A stretch of DNA of 64,000 nucleotides, taken from the NCBI GenBank assembly GCA_019635415.1, contig JAHBZN010000002.1, forward strand, positions 682,001 to 746,000, written 5' to 3'. Made by a program: the position numbers and the translations under genes. The notes under the pieces were generated by a model. It saw nothing but the letters and a program-made list of their open reading frames with translations, was not told where the DNA came from and made no database searches. Positions 33,599-43,484 of this stretch are shown piece by piece; within the stretch, counting starts at the first letter, position 1, and each line of letters begins with the position of its first letter. This stretch comes from Ramlibacter sp. (lineage in GTDB: Bacteria > Pseudomonadota > Gammaproteobacteria > Burkholderiales > Burkholderiaceae_C).

Positions 33599-36198
33599 GG
33601 TTGAACGAGCTTCTTGAGTTGGTACAGCACATCGAGCGCCTCGCGCGGGCTCAATGCGTCGGGATTCAGGGCGCCCAGCGCCGCCTCGGCGGCGGACGGG
33701 CCGGCCGCTTCGGCCTCGGGCGGGGCCGCGAACAAGTCTACCTGCTCGCGGCTCTCGGCCTGCTGGCTTTCCAGCGCGGCCAGCGCGTGGCGCGCATGGT
33801 TGACCACCCCCGCCGGCATGCCGGCGAGCCGGGCCACCTGGATGCCATAGCTGCGGCTGGCCGGACCGGCCTGGATTTCGTGCAGGAACACGATATCGGC
33901 GCCCGATTCGGCGGCGCTCACGTGCACGTTCACGGCCGCGTGATGGCGGGCCGGAAACTCGGTGAGCTCGAAGTAGTGCGTGGCGAACAAGGTATAGGCC
34001 TGGGTCTTGTCGTGCAGGTGGGCGGCAATCCCTGAAGCAAGGGCCAGGCCATCGAAGGTGCTGGTGCCGCGGCCGATCTCGTCCATGAGCACCAGCGACT
34101 GCGGCGTGGCGCCGTGCAGGATCTGGGCCGCCTCGGTCATCTCGAGCATGAAGGTGGACTGCGCATTGGCCAGGTCGTCGGCCGCGCCGATGCGGGTGTG
34201 GATGGCGTCCAGAGGCCCGAGCCGGCAGGCACTGGCGGGCACGTAGCTGCCCATACTGGCCAGCAGGCTGATGATGGCCACCTGGCGCATGTAGGTGCTC
34301 TTGCCCCCCATGTTGGGGCCGGTGATGACCTGCATGCGCTGCCTGGGGCCCAGCCGCGTGTCGTTGGCGATGAAGCTGCCGCCCGAGGTCTCGGCCAGCC
34401 GGGCTTCGACCACGGGATGGCGTCCCTGGGTGATGTCGATGCCGGGCTCGCGGCTGAACTGGGGCTGGCACCAGTTCAGCGTGAGCGAGCGCTCGGCCAG
34501 CGCACACAGCGCGTCCAGCGCGGCCAGCGCGCCGGCCAGGCGGGTCAACGCGGGCACAAAGGCCTGGAGCTGGTCCAGCAACTGCTCGTAGAGCCACTTC
34601 TCGCGCGCCAGCGCGCGCTCCTGCGCGCTCAGGGCCTTGTCTTCAAAGGCCTTGAGCTCGGGCGTGATGAAGCGCTCGGCGTTCTTGAGGGTCTGGCGCC
34701 GGCGGTAGTCGTCGGGCACCTTGTCGACCTGGCCCTGCGTGACCTCGATGTAGAAGCCGTGCACCTTGTTGAACTGCACCCGCAGGTTGGCGATGCCGGT
34801 GCGGGCCTTTTCGCGGGTTTCGAGGTCGAGCAGGAAGCTGTCGCAGTTGGTCTGGATGGCGCGCAGTTCGTCCAGTTCGGCGTCAAAGCCGTTGGCCATC
34901 ACGCCGCCATCGCGCACCAGGGCTGCGGGTTCGCCCAGCAGGGCGCGTGCCAGCAGCGGCGCGCAACCCGCAGGCGGCTGCAAATGGCCCGCGATCTGGG
35001 TCAAATAAGGCTCCAGCCCAGTCAGGGCGGCCGCCAGTTGCTCTGATTTTTGTAGCGAAAGCTGCAGGGCGACCAACTCGCGGGGGCGCACCTGGCGCAG
35101 CGCCGTGCGCGCGGTGATGCGCTCCACGTCGCTGGTGCCCTTGAGCGCGGCGCGCAGCGCCTGGCCCGGCCCGTCGCGCAGCGCGGCAATCGCCAGCAGC
35201 CGCTGCTGCGCCTGGTTGCGGTCGCGCCGGGGCTCGAGCAGCCAGTTGCGCAGCATGCGGCTACCCATGCCCGTGAGGCAGGTGTCCAGCAGGGAGAACA
35301 GCGTGGGCGCGTCCTCGCCGCGCAGGGTCTGCGTCAGCTCCAGGTTGCGCCGGGTGGTCTGGGGCAGGTCGATCAGCTCGTCGCTGCGCTGCACGCGCAC
35401 GCCGTGCAGATGGCTCAGCGCACGGCCCTGGGTGTGTTCGGCAAAGCCCAGCAGGGCGGCCGCGGCGGCATGGGCCAGCGGCACATCGTCGGCCTGCCAG
35501 GCGGTCAGGCTGGCGGCCTGGAGCTGCTCCAGCAGCTTGCGCTCGCCCAGCGCCGCGTCAAACTGCCACTCCGGCCGCTGCGTGAGCGACAGCGGCGCTC
35601 CCATGCGCAGCGCCTTGATGCGTTGCAACAGGGCCGGGGTCACGTCGGCGCTGTACAGAAGCTCGCTCGGCGCGGTGCGGGCTACCCAGGCCTCGAGTTC
35701 GTCGGTGTCGCATTCGGCCAGCAGCAGTTGCCCCTGCGTCAGGCTGAGCCAGGCCAGGCCCAGCCGGTGGCGTGGCCCCTGATGCACGGCCAGCAGGATG
35801 GCCTCGGCCTTGTCGTTCAGCAGTTCGGTGTCGGTCAGGGTGCCGGGCGTGACCACGCGCACCACCTTGCGCTCCACCGGCCCCTTGCTGGCTGCCACGT
35901 CGCCCACCTGCTCGCAGATGGCCACCGACTCGCCCAGGCGGATCAGCCGGGCCAGGTAGTTCTCGACCGAATGAAAGGGCACGCCCGCCATGACCACGGG
36001 CTCGCCGGCGGACATGCCGCGCTTGGTCAGCGTGATGTCGAGCAGGCGCGCGGCCTTCTCGGCGTCGGCCCAGAACAGCTCGTAGAAATCGCCCATCCGG
36101 TAGAACAGCAGCGTGTCCGGGAAGTCCGCCTTGAGGCCCAGGTACTGGGCCATCATGGGGGTGTGCGCCGAGGTGTCCCGGGAAGTGGCAGAAGTCAT
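33595..36198 (-). CDS. mutS: DNA mismatch repair protein MutS
   Basis: Recognises mismatched bases and small loops and starts mismatch repair with MutL. The 867-residue product is full length. The N-terminal mismatch-binding domain carries the Phe-x-Glu context ([15 protein letters not shown]); the ABC-type ATPase has Walker [20 protein letters not shown]-type helices, Walker [15 protein letters not shown] and the FATHYFELT switch. The region encoding about residues 381-395, in the lever/clamp part, contains a dispersed-element copy in a different reading phase from the other coding copies. No clear Shine-Dalgarno sequence is seen; a TGCGCC palindrome (36215-36232) lies just upstream. Confidence 0.97.
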   Translation of the reverse strand: MTSATSRDTSAHTPMMAQYLGLKADFPDTLLFYRMGDFYELFWADAEKAARLLDITLTKRGMSAGEPVVMAGVPFHSVENYLARLIRLGESVAICEQVGDVAASKGPVERKVVRVVTPGTLTDTELLNDKAEAILLAVHQGPRHRLGLAWLSLTQGQLLLAECDTDELEAWVARTAPSELLYSADVTPALLQRIKALRMGAPLSLTQRPEWQFDAALGERKLLEQLQAASLTAWQADDVPLAHAAAAALLGFAEHTQGRALSHLHGVRVQRSDELIDLPQTTRRNLELTQTLRGEDAPTLFSLLDTCLTGMGSRMLRNWLLEPRRDRNQAQQRLLAIAALRDGPGQALRAALKGTSDVERITARTALRQVRPRELVALQLSLQKSEQLAAALTGLEPYLTQIAGHLQPPAGCAPLLARALLGEPAALVRDGGVMANGFDAELDELRAIQTNCDSFLLDLETREKARTGIANLRVQFNKVHGFYIEVTQGQVDKVPDDYRRRQTLKNAERFITPELKAFEDKALSAQERALAREKWLYEQLLDQLQAFVPALTRLAGALAALDALCALAERSLTLNWCQPQFSREPGIDITQGRHPVVEARLAETSGGSFIANDTRLGPRQRMQVITGPNMGGKSTYMRQVAIISLLASMGSYVPASACRLGPLDAIHTRIGAADDLANAQSTFMLEMTEAAQILHGATPQSLVLMDEIGRGTSTFDGLALASGIAAHLHDKTQAYTLFATHYFELTEFPARHHAAVNVHVSAAESGADIVFLHEIQAGPASRSYGIQVARLAGMPAGVVNHARHALAALESQQAESREQVDLFAAPPEAEAAGPSAAEAALGALNPDALSPREALDVLYQLKKLVQP
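35013..35056 (-). repeat. Dispersed 44-nt element, copy 6 (inside mutS)
   Basis: Minus strand: GCTAC-N7-AGAGC (35040-35056), a 17-base spacer, then ACTGGGCTGG (35013-35022). The spacing fits, the second part is degenerate, and the codon phase differs from the other coding copies. Confidence 0.5.
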
Positions 36199-36214
36199 GG
36201 GGCTGGCGGCGGCG

Positions 36215-36232
36215 TGCGCCCGCGCGGGCGCA
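36215..36232. repeat. Perfect 9-bp palindrome upstream of mutS
   Basis: TGCGCCCGC directly followed by GCGGGCGCA. It lies between the end of the pilus operon and the mutS start, with no T-run on the minus strand. Confidence 0.45.
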
Positions 36233-36263
36233 TGGAAAAGGTGAAATTGAGTTTAGCAGGGCT

Positions 36264-36752
36264 TCAGTAGAGCACCGTGATGCCGATGGTGTCCGTGTAG
36301 GTGCCGGGGTAGAGCGTGGCGCCGGAGGGGATGCGCATGCGGAAATAGTGCACCGTCTGCAGGCTGAGGACGACCCCTCCGGCGGCTTTGACCACGTGGC
36401 AGGTGCCGCCGGTGCCATCGACCCAGGGGGTGTTGGGCATGTCGTCGCAGGTGATCTCGTACGGCAGGTACCAGGTGTCGGGAACGCCGGTGCGCCGCAT
36501 CCGGCGCTGGGTACCGCTGGCGTTGCTGCCGTAGTCCATGTTGATGGTGTAGCCCACATTGCCCAGCACGGCGACACAGGTCACGGTGATGCTGCCCACG
36601 GCCACGATTTCGCTGCCGTTGTAGGGGCCGGGTGTGGGCGGCTGGACCGTAACCACCGGTAGGACGGCGCAGGTGTCCAGCGCCCGGCTGGGGCTGGCGG
36701 CGCACAGGGCCAGCACCAGCAGCAGCCCGGCTGCGATCGATCGGGGCGTCAT
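36264..36752 (-). CDS. Spore coat U/Csu-type pilus tip subunit
   Basis: A 162-residue secreted pilin-like protein of the SCPU (PF05229) family. Signal peptide about 1-24 (ends SRA). Cysteines at CAVLP, TVTCVAV, EITCDD and GTCHV fit the family's disulfides, and the C-terminal beta-strand GTYTDTIGITVLY is the typical donor-strand acceptor end. It is the last gene of the chaperone-usher operon and starts inside the usher stop (ATGA, 36749-36752), so it is probably the tip or a minor subunit. Confidence 0.85.
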   Translation of the reverse strand: MTPRSIAAGLLLVLALCAASPSRALDTCAVLPVVTVQPPTPGPYNGSEIVAVGSITVTCVAVLGNVGYTINMDYGSNASGTQRRMRRTGVPDTWYLPYEITCDDMPNTPWVDGTGGTCHVVKAAGGVVLSLQTVHYFRMRIPSGATLYPGTYTDTIGITVLY

Positions 36753-39100
36753 GCGGGCCGGCTGCATCGCGAGGGCCTGACCGGTGCCAGAACGGTGTCC
36801 GGACCGATGGGGGGAATGTTGAATTCGCAGGTGGTGCCGGCGTGCCGGATGACAAAGCTTCGGGCCGGCAGCAGTTCGCCCACCCAGACCTGCCCGCGGG
36901 TGTTGACCACGGTGGACATCTCCCGGCCCATGCCCTCGGCGTAGGCGATGGCGCCGGGGGGATAGTGTTGTCCGTTTTCCATCACCACCGACAGCAGGGT
37001 TTCCTCGGGCCAGGACTGTGTGCTGATGCGAAAGGACACCAGCACGCCGCCGCCCCGCGGTGGCACGATGCTTTGTTCGGTGGCCGCCACACTCCACTCC
37101 AGTGGCCAGTCCGCGACGTTGACGCCCAGCCGGTTGGGGCGGTAGGGCCGCAAACCGGCCACCAGCGCCACGCCATGGCTGTCGGTCAGGCTGACCGGCC
37201 GGTTTTCGTGCAGGATGGGCAGGTTGGGGATGCCCGTGGACACGATCGCGAAGGCGCCGGTGAGGGGGCGGGTCAGGAACACCGACCCCGCGGCCCAGAC
37301 CACTCCGCTGCGCACCGAGGCCTGAACGCTGGTGTAGTCCGGTGTGGCATTGCCCGTGGCGAGCAGTTCGAGGAAGCGCGTGCGCCCCGTCCAGAGAGCG
37401 TCCACCGAATTCGCACCGCTCTGGACGTCGCGGTTGGCGGCCACGCTCCAGTTGGGCTTTTCGGGGTCGGTGGCGCCGTGGTTGTACTGCGCGCGCGTCA
37501 GCGTGGCGGCGCCCAGCCGGTTCATGCTGAACTGCGCCGAGGCCACGGACTGTGGCGACGGTTCGAGCGGCACCATCAGGGACAGCCAGAGCGCTCGCGA
37601 GCTGCCCGTGGCCGACCGGACCAGGTTGGCGTTGAACATGATCGACATGCGGGTGTCGAAAGGGCGCCATGAGGCGTACAGCCCCGTCACGCGCTCGGCG
37701 ACGCCGCCGGTTCGCCGGGTCATGGCATAGGTGAGTCCCAGAGAGATGTTGCTGATGCCGTTGAACTGGGCGCGCAGCAGGCGCCTGCCGGCCAGGGGTG
37801 GCTGGTCGGGCGCCAGTCCCGGCAGGCCCCGTGACGACCAGAGTCCTTCGGCGAACAGTTGCCAGTATTTGCCGCCCCCTTCCACCCCCAGGCGGACGGC
37901 CGCGCCCCGCCGGTCACCGGACCGGCCCGCGTGCAAGCCAGCCTGGCCGACCCACAGGTCTGACAGCCGGCGGCTGTAGTCGGCACCGGCCAGCGTCACT
38001 TCGTGGCTGAAGAATCCGGTGGTGCTGAGCGTGGCGTCGGCACTCAGGCCGCGGGCGTAGGCCGCACCCAGCAAGGCCCCGCCATAGCGGCTGCCGCCGA
38101 GGCTGAAGTCGCTGCGGCGCCATCCGGCGTCCACCCGCCAGCTGGTGATCCCCGCGGGCAGCAGCGACAGGGGCAGATAGATTTCGCGCACCACCGTCAC
38201 GGGGTTGCCCAGGGTGTCCAGGGTGCGGACGCTGTAGCTGTTGAATCCCTGCTGCGCCGGAATGTTGCGCAGGTCGAACACGCCGTTCTGCAGGGTCTGC
38301 TGGAAGCGCAACTGGTCGTTGATGAACACCTCCACCGGGCTGGCGGTGACGCCTCCGCCTCGCAGGGTGGGCAACACGGGCTCGAAGTTGCCGGGCTGCA
38401 GCGTGCGGTCCGTGCCCCAGGCCACTCCGGCAAAGCGCACCGACTCGCCCAGCGCCGTGGGCGACGAGACCGCATCGCCCAGGCGCAGCGAGATGCTGCT
38501 GTCCACGTCCTCCTTCAGTGCATAGGATTCATAGCGGGTGGTCGTGCCCGGGGCGAGCCCCAGCTGGGTGGAAAAGAACCAGCCCTGGCGGTAGGCATAG
38601 ATTTCGGCAAGTCCGCTGGGCGTGAAGCGGCTGTTGGACCAGTTCCCCGTGAGCTGGTAGTTCAGGCCCAGGGCCGGCACCGCCTGTGCCGTGGGGGGCG
38701 CACGCCGGCGGCTGTCGATCGATGCGGTGGCTGTGCCCATGTCGATCCAGTCGAGCACGGCGGCTTCGGTGGAGAAATGCAGCGCGGGATCGGATGGCGC
38801 CACCTCGAGCAGCACCTTGCCCTCGTGGTGGCAGGGGGTGCGCACGGGGGTAGGCCCTGAAGGCGGTGTGCGGGCGGGTCGTGTCAGCGGCAGGTACCAG
38901 CGCTGGCCAGCCGTGTCCCTGAACACATCGACGATGCGGGGAGGCTCGCCAGCCTGGCGGAGTTCGACCACCGTGCGGCTGCCCGGTGACAGGCCGCTCT
39001 GCCGGCAATCAGGTTCGCCGTCCTGCGCCGCCGCAGGGGGAGCCGACAGGGTGCTTGCGGCCATGAGCGGTAGTGCCAGTAGAGTGGCTGGGCGGGGCAT
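36749..39100 (-). CDS. Fimbrial outer membrane usher protein (archaic/Csu type)
   Basis: A 783-residue outer membrane pore that assembles and exports the pilus. Signal peptide ends near AAAQ (about residue 25). The N-terminal chaperone-binding domain, the 24-strand barrel (LNYQLTGNWSNSRFTP, GAAYARGLSADATLSTTGFFSHE) and the plug region (GVTASPVEVFINDQLRFQQTLQNGVFDLRNIP) are visible; the C-terminal domain includes RGGGVLVSFRI and GQVWVGELLPARSFVIRH with paired Cys. Length is typical of gamma-3 or archaic ushers. It follows the chaperone gene by six bases. Confidence 0.92.
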   Translation of the reverse strand: MPRPATLLALPLMAASTLSAPPAAAQDGEPDCRQSGLSPGSRTVVELRQAGEPPRIVDVFRDTAGQRWYLPLTRPARTPPSGPTPVRTPCHHEGKVLLEVAPSDPALHFSTEAAVLDWIDMGTATASIDSRRRAPPTAQAVPALGLNYQLTGNWSNSRFTPSGLAEIYAYRQGWFFSTQLGLAPGTTTRYESYALKEDVDSSISLRLGDAVSSPTALGESVRFAGVAWGTDRTLQPGNFEPVLPTLRGGGVTASPVEVFINDQLRFQQTLQNGVFDLRNIPAQQGFNSYSVRTLDTLGNPVTVVREIYLPLSLLPAGITSWRVDAGWRRSDFSLGGSRYGGALLGAAYARGLSADATLSTTGFFSHEVTLAGADYSRRLSDLWVGQAGLHAGRSGDRRGAAVRLGVEGGGKYWQLFAEGLWSSRGLPGLAPDQPPLAGRRLLRAQFNGISNISLGLTYAMTRRTGGVAERVTGLYASWRPFDTRMSIMFNANLVRSATGSSRALWLSLMVPLEPSPQSVASAQFSMNRLGAATLTRAQYNHGATDPEKPNWSVAANRDVQSGANSVDALWTGRTRFLELLATGNATPDYTSVQASVRSGVVWAAGSVFLTRPLTGAFAIVSTGIPNLPILHENRPVSLTDSHGVALVAGLRPYRPNRLGVNVADWPLEWSVAATEQSIVPPRGGGVLVSFRISTQSWPEETLLSVVMENGQHYPPGAIAYAEGMGREMSTVVNTRGQVWVGELLPARSFVIRHAGTTCEFNIPPIGPDTVLAPVRPSRCSRPA

Positions 39101-39106
39101 GCACGC

Positions 39107-39784
39107 CTATTCCCGGCTGATGGCAATGTCACCTCGGTCCGTTCGCGCCAGCCAGTTGCACTCGCGCGGCGCCGGCGTCGGCGCGGGCGCCAGGGGGTGC
39201 TCCTGCTCGGGTAGCAGCCTTTTGCCCAGAGGCAGTTCCGAAGCACACCCTGCGGACCCCAAGGTCTTGACCGAGAGCGAGACGTTGCCCACGTTCTTGA
39301 TGCCCCGGATACCCGCATGCTCGACAAACTTCAGCGCGGGGTGCGGCGCCATGGCGGGCACCGTCACCGGAATGCCGAGCGTGATGGCGAAGCGCAGCGT
39401 GCCATCGGCGGGCGGCCCTTCCTCCGGGATCTGGCGCACGAAGAAGCGGTAGCTGTTTTCCGCGGCGGTTCGCGTGCCGACGTAGCGGAAACGCAGCAAG
39501 CGGCTCTTGCCGCCGGCAAGGCGGAAGACCGGTGGTGACAGCACAAAGTCGGTGGACGGCTGGTAGACCTCGCGGCCCGGCCCCCAGGCGGTTCTCACCA
39601 CCTCGACCTCGATGCCGATGCTGGTCTCGCCGTTGTTGGCCACCAGCAGCGTTCCATGGTCCTGGGGGCCGTCCAGCTTGATGTACACGGGACTGACGGC
39701 CAGGGGAGACCCCGTGCCACCAGCGCCGGCCATGAACGCGGACAGGCAAAGCAGGACCCCGAATCGCCGGGTTGCCTTGAGCAT
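39107..39784 (-). CDS. Periplasmic pilus chaperone
   Basis: A 225-residue PapD-like chaperone that donates a strand to pilus subunits. After a signal peptide (1-28) come SPVYIKLDGPQDHGTLLVANNGE, EVYQPSTDFVLSPPVFRLAGGKSRLLRFRYVG (the G1 strand with its alternating hydrophobics and the subunit-anchoring basic residues), and the second immunoglobulin domain (ALKFVEHAGIRGIKNVGNVSLSVK). One gene in a four-gene operon: subunit, chaperone, usher, tip subunit. Confidence 0.9.
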   Translation of the reverse strand: MLKATRRFGVLLCLSAFMAGAGGTGSPLAVSPVYIKLDGPQDHGTLLVANNGETSIGIEVEVVRTAWGPGREVYQPSTDFVLSPPVFRLAGGKSRLLRFRYVGTRTAAENSYRFFVRQIPEEGPPADGTLRFAITLGIPVTVPAMAPHPALKFVEHAGIRGIKNVGNVSLSVKTLGSAGCASELPLGKRLLPEQEHPLAPAPTPAPRECNWLARTDRGDIAISRE

Positions 39785-39792
39785 GGTGGCGG

Positions 39793-40296
39793 TCAGGGCG
39801 TGACGAAATTGATCGTGACCGCCACGGTGTCGCTATAAGCGCCCGGCGTGACGGCCTGGTTGGAGGCGATCAGGCCAAAGATGGGATGGGTTCCGGAGGA
39901 GCCGGTCTGGTGGACCGTGTCCGTGCCCACGGTCTCGCCCCAGATCTGGGTGGCCCCGAGGTCGCGGTAGAGGTTGTAGTTCAGCGTGTTGGTGAGGAAG
40001 GTCATCTTGCGCTGCGAGACCGAGGCGCCCGTGCCGGCGCCCTTGTCGAGCAGCACGTCGTAGCCGGTCACGTCGGGCGTGCAGGTCACGGTGATGGAGC
40101 CCGTCTGGTTGACGGTGGAACCCGTGGCCTGGTAGTTGCCGAAGGTGACGGGCGCGCTGACCGCGGCGCAGGTGGACAGCACGACGGCCGTGACCACAAG
40201 CGGCGTGCCGGTTGCCGTGCCGGTGCCTGCATGGGTTGCGAGGCCGCAGGCCGCCAGTGCAACGCACACGAGAGTCTTTGTCCTGATGGCTTTCAT
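39793..40296 (-). CDS. Spore coat U/Csu-type major pilin
   Basis: A 167-residue SCPU-family subunit. Signal peptide about 1-23. The mature protein has the donor strand start (GTPLVVTAVVLSTCAAVSAPVTFGNYQATGS), the second Cys in SITVTCTPDV, FLTNTLNYNLYRD, and the C-terminal PGAYSDTVAVTINFV. As the first gene of the operon it is probably the main shaft subunit. Such archaic pili mediate adhesion and biofilm formation. Confidence 0.9.
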   Translation of the reverse strand: MKAIRTKTLVCVALAACGLATHAGTGTATGTPLVVTAVVLSTCAAVSAPVTFGNYQATGSTVNQTGSITVTCTPDVTGYDVLLDKGAGTGASVSQRKMTFLTNTLNYNLYRDLGATQIWGETVGTDTVHQTGSSGTHPIFGLIASNQAVTPGAYSDTVAVTINFVTP

Positions 40297-40613
40297 GAGA
40301 GTCTCCTTTGAAAAGCAGAATCCGGAATCAACCGGGCCTCTTGTTTGCCGCGCTTTTGACGGCCCGGCAGAAACATTTAGCTACTTCTCGCGCGAAGGCT
40401 CAAGAACCCCTGATTTCATCGATGGAAAGAGATATATTTCATGTCAGATTTTTGACGACGATTTGTGTATCAAAAGTCACAGAATTAACGTGACTCTTTG
40501 GCGGCGTTTGGCGTCGTGCCGATTGGATTCGCGAATTGAGAGAGCCACAGCGGCTTTTCCTCTCTCTTTTGGAGAAGCGGCACTGCGGATTTGAGAGAGT
40601 GGGCTTCTCTATC
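40297..40613. other. Gene-free upstream region of the pilus operon
   Basis: 317 bases of noticeably lower G+C than the genes around it, between the leftward pilus operon and the 3' end of mscS. It should contain the pilus promoter and regulatory sites. An inverted repeat AGTCAC-N9-GTGACT lies at 40475-40495. I see no convincing -35/-10 pair and no coding potential. Confidence 0.5.
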
Positions 40614-41651
40614 TCAGCGCGTATCGTTTAACCGTATTCTGGGAAGCGAATCGGGATGCTCTCGTTGCATCCATTCAAGCATGGCTTCCCTGACCTTGCT
40701 GCGCAGATCGAAGGCCGGCCCCGAGGCCGCCGCGCTGACCAGGATCCGGATCTGCATGGCCCGTTCCGTGATGTCGGTGACCTGCAGGACGCAGACCCGC
40801 CCATCCCACTCCGGCATGTCCTTGATGAGACGCTCCAGTTCAGTACGCATGGACTGGACGGGAAAACCGAAGTCGGCGTACAGGAACACGGTGCCCAGCA
40901 ACTGCGAGTTGCGGCGGGTCCAGTTCTGGAACGGGTTCTCGATGAACCACTGCAGCGGCACGATCAGGCGGCGATCGTCCCAGATGTGCAGCACGACATA
41001 GGTGCCGGTGATTTCCTCGACACGGCCCCATTCGCCTTCGACGATGAGCACGTCGTCGATGCGGATCGGCTGCGCGAGGGCAATCTGCAGGCCCGCGATC
41101 AGGTTGCTGAACACCGGCCGCGCGGCAATACCCGCGACGATGCCCACCACGCCGGCGGAGGCCAGCAGGCTGGCGCCCACCTGGCGCGCGCCCGGAAAGG
41201 TCATGAGCATCAGGGCCACGCCGGCCAGCAGGGCGACGAACATGCCGGTGCGCGCCAGCACGCGGGCCTGCGTGTGGATGCGGCGCGCCTGCAGGTTGTC
41301 GGCCACGTTGAACGGGTGCTGGTCGATCACACCGCGCGCCAGCCCGCCAATGGCACTGATGGCCAGCCAGGTGAAGCCCGCGATCAGCAGCAGGCCATTG
41401 AAGTGGCGCACGCTGGCGATGAAGCGCAGTTCGTCAGGCGCGGCCTGCCACACCAGTTGCAATGCGATCACGGGCAGCACCAGCCGCGCCGCGCGCTGGC
41501 AGCGCGACACCACGGCGTGCACCAGCGGGGCCGAACGCGAGGCACGCAGCAGCACCAGGCCGGCCACGCGGTGGGCGATCAGGGCGGCCAGCGCGGCCAC
41601 GCCCGCGGCGAGCGCGGTGCTGAGCCAGGGCGTGGAAGGCATGAAATCCAT
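40614..41651 (-). CDS. MscS family mechanosensitive ion channel
   Basis: A 345-residue membrane protein. Four N-terminal hydrophobic segments (about 10-30, 55-75, 85-105, 140-160) precede the pore helix region ASAGVVGIVAGIAARPVFSNLIAGLQIALAQPIRIDD, which matches the MscS TM3 and start of the beta domain. The cytoplasmic part (GEWGRVEEITGTYVVLHIWDDRRLIVPLQWFIENPFQNWTR in order) follows the family. It protects cells from osmotic downshock or senses membrane tension. No partner genes are evident. Confidence 0.9.
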   Translation of the reverse strand: MDFMPSTPWLSTALAAGVAALAALIAHRVAGLVLLRASRSAPLVHAVVSRCQRAARLVLPVIALQLVWQAAPDELRFIASVRHFNGLLLIAGFTWLAISAIGGLARGVIDQHPFNVADNLQARRIHTQARVLARTGMFVALLAGVALMLMTFPGARQVGASLLASAGVVGIVAGIAARPVFSNLIAGLQIALAQPIRIDDVLIVEGEWGRVEEITGTYVVLHIWDDRRLIVPLQWFIENPFQNWTRRNSQLLGTVFLYADFGFPVQSMRTELERLIKDMPEWDGRVCVLQVTDITERAMQIRILVSAAASGPAFDLRSKVREAMLEWMQREHPDSLPRIRLNDTR

Positions 41652-41720
41652 GAAAACTACCTCCTGCGGGATCAGGGCCGGCCCCGCCGCAGCGGGGACG
41701 CAGCGGCAGGGACCGCCGGT

Positions 41721-42620
41721 TTACAGCGGGGCGTCGTCGTCAGCCGCGGCAGCCTCGGGCATGCCCAGCGGCTTGCGGGCCTGGCGCACCTGCGCCTTTT
41801 CTCCGGCGCTGGCGAACTTGCTGTACTTGTGCAGCATCGGTACCAGCTGGCCATAGACCCGCGGATTGGCGGCCAGGCATTCCTTCTGGTCCAGAAACTC
41901 CGATTCGCCCGTGAAGTTGCCGATCAGGCCGCCAGCCTCGGTGACCAGCAGCGAGCCCGCGGCGGCGTCCCAGGGCGACAGGCCGGTTTCAAAGAAGCCG
42001 TCGGTGAAACCCGCGGCCACGTAGGCCAGGTCGAGCGCGGCCGCGCCGGGACGGCGCAGGCCCGCCGTGCGCTGCATCACGTCGGACATCATGGCCAGGT
42101 AGTTCTGGAAGTTGTCACCCGGGCGGAACGGGAAGCCGGTGGAAATCAGGCATTGCCTGAGGTCGGTGCGCCGGGAGACGCGGATGCGTCTCTCGTTCAG
42201 GTAGGCGCCCCGGCCACGGGTGGCGGTGAACAGGTCGTTGCGGGTGGGGTCGTAGACCACGGCCTGCTCGATCTTTCCCCTGACGGACAGCGCAATGCTG
42301 ACGCAGTAGACCGGAAACCCGTGAATGAAGTTGGTGGTGCCGTCCAGCGGGTCGATGATCCAGACCGATTCGGCGTTCTGCGCGCCATGCTGTGAGCCCG
42401 ATTCCTCGGCCAGAATGCCGTGGTCGGGGTAGGCGGTCAGCAGGGTCTCGATGATGGCGGCTTCGCTGGCATGGTCGATTTCGGTGACGAAATCATTGAC
42501 CTGCTTTTGCGAGATGCGCACGGCCTCGACGTCCAGTGCGGCGCGGTTGATGATGGCGCCGGCGGCGCGTGCGGCCTTGATGGCCACGTTGAGCATGGGG
42601 TGCAGGTTGGCGGACGACAT
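41721..42620 (-). CDS. suhB: Inositol monophosphatase family protein
   Basis: A 299-residue magnesium-dependent phosphatase. Metal-binding motifs are ILAEESGS (Glu-Glu), [15 protein letters not shown] (DPxDGT) and [17 protein letters not shown] (WDxAAG). In Escherichia coli SuhB also joins the rRNA antitermination complex. The C-terminal 40 residues ([20 protein letters not shown] then an acidic Asp-rich tail) extend past the catalytic fold. The start at 42620 ([10 protein letters not shown]) is the only plausible one; a longer open frame upstream is out-of-frame noise. Divergent from trmJ. Confidence 0.92.
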   Translation of the reverse strand: MSSANLHPMLNVAIKAARAAGAIINRAALDVEAVRISQKQVNDFVTEIDHASEAAIIETLLTAYPDHGILAEESGSQHGAQNAESVWIIDPLDGTTNFIHGFPVYCVSIALSVRGKIEQAVVYDPTRNDLFTATRGRGAYLNERRIRVSRRTDLRQCLISTGFPFRPGDNFQNYLAMMSDVMQRTAGLRRPGAAALDLAYVAAGFTDGFFETGLSPWDAAAGSLLVTEAGGLIGNFTGESEFLDQKECLAANPRVYGQLVPMLHKYSKFASAGEKAQVRQARKPLGMPEAAAADDDAPL

Positions 42621-42737
42621 GAATTGTTGGGAAGAGCGCAAAGGGCTGCCCCGGCGATGCAGGGCAGGAGATGGCCGTATTTTCCCACGAATCACCGCGG
42701 CGGGGCGCGCCTGCGTGAACGGCGACAATCCTGCCCC

Positions 42738-43475
42738 ATGACGACGCGTTTCATCCTGATCAACACCAGCCACGCTGGCAACGTGGGCGCGGCCGCGCGG
42801 GCCATGAAGGTCATGGGCTTTGACGACCTGGTGCTGGTGGCGCCGCGCTGGGCCAATGTGCTGCGCCGCGAGGAGACCATCCAGCGCGCCAGCGGTGCGC
42901 TGGATGTGCTGGAGAAGGCGCGCATCGTCGCCACGCTGGACGAGGCGCTCGAGGGGGTGACCCATCTGTGCGCCACGGCCATGACGCCCCGTGACTTCGG
43001 TCCGCCCACGCGCGCGCCGCGTGAGCACTTCGCCCAGCTTGCGCCGCAGGGGCAGGGCGTGGCCTTCCTGTTCGGGTCCGAGCGGTTTGGCATGAGCAAC
43101 GAAGACGTGTATCGCTGCCACATGGCGCTGAGCATTCCAACCAACCCCGGGTTCGGTTCGCTCAACCTGGGGGCCGCCATTCAGGTGATCGCCTACGAAT
43201 GGCGCCAGGCCCTGGGGGGCTTTGCCGCGCCGGCGAGTCCATCCACCGCACCCCGGACCGACGGCGCGGCCGACGCCCAGGCGGTGGCCGGGCTGCTGGC
43301 ACACTGGGAGCGCTCGCTGGTGGACATCGGCTTTCTCGATCCCGCGGCTCCCAAGAAGCTGATGCCCCGCCTTAACCAGCTTTTCAACCGGGCGCAGGTC
43401 ACCCCCGAGGAAGTCCACATCCTGCGTGGTGTCGCCAAGGCCATGGCGGAAGCAGCCGCCGGGACAAGGCGATAG
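42738..43475 (+). CDS. trmJ: tRNA (cytidine/uridine-2'-O-)-methyltransferase TrmJ
   Basis: A SPOUT-class methyltransferase that modifies the ribose of nucleotide 32 in the tRNA anticodon loop. The 245-residue product has [30 protein letters not shown] at the N-terminus and the trefoil-knot motifs [22 protein letters not shown] and [24 protein letters not shown] (SAM binding). The C-terminal helical extension ([14 protein letters not shown]) is TrmJ-specific. The ATG at 42738 is used; it is followed nine bases after its stop by cysE. Confidence 0.92.
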   Translation: MTTRFILINTSHAGNVGAAARAMKVMGFDDLVLVAPRWANVLRREETIQRASGALDVLEKARIVATLDEALEGVTHLCATAMTPRDFGPPTRAPREHFAQLAPQGQGVAFLFGSERFGMSNEDVYRCHMALSIPTNPGFGSLNLGAAIQVIAYEWRQALGGFAAPASPSTAPRTDGAADAQAVAGLLAHWERSLVDIGFLDPAAPKKLMPRLNQLFNRAQVTPEEVHILRGVAKAMAEAAAGTRR

Positions 43476-43484
43476 ACTGGCCGC

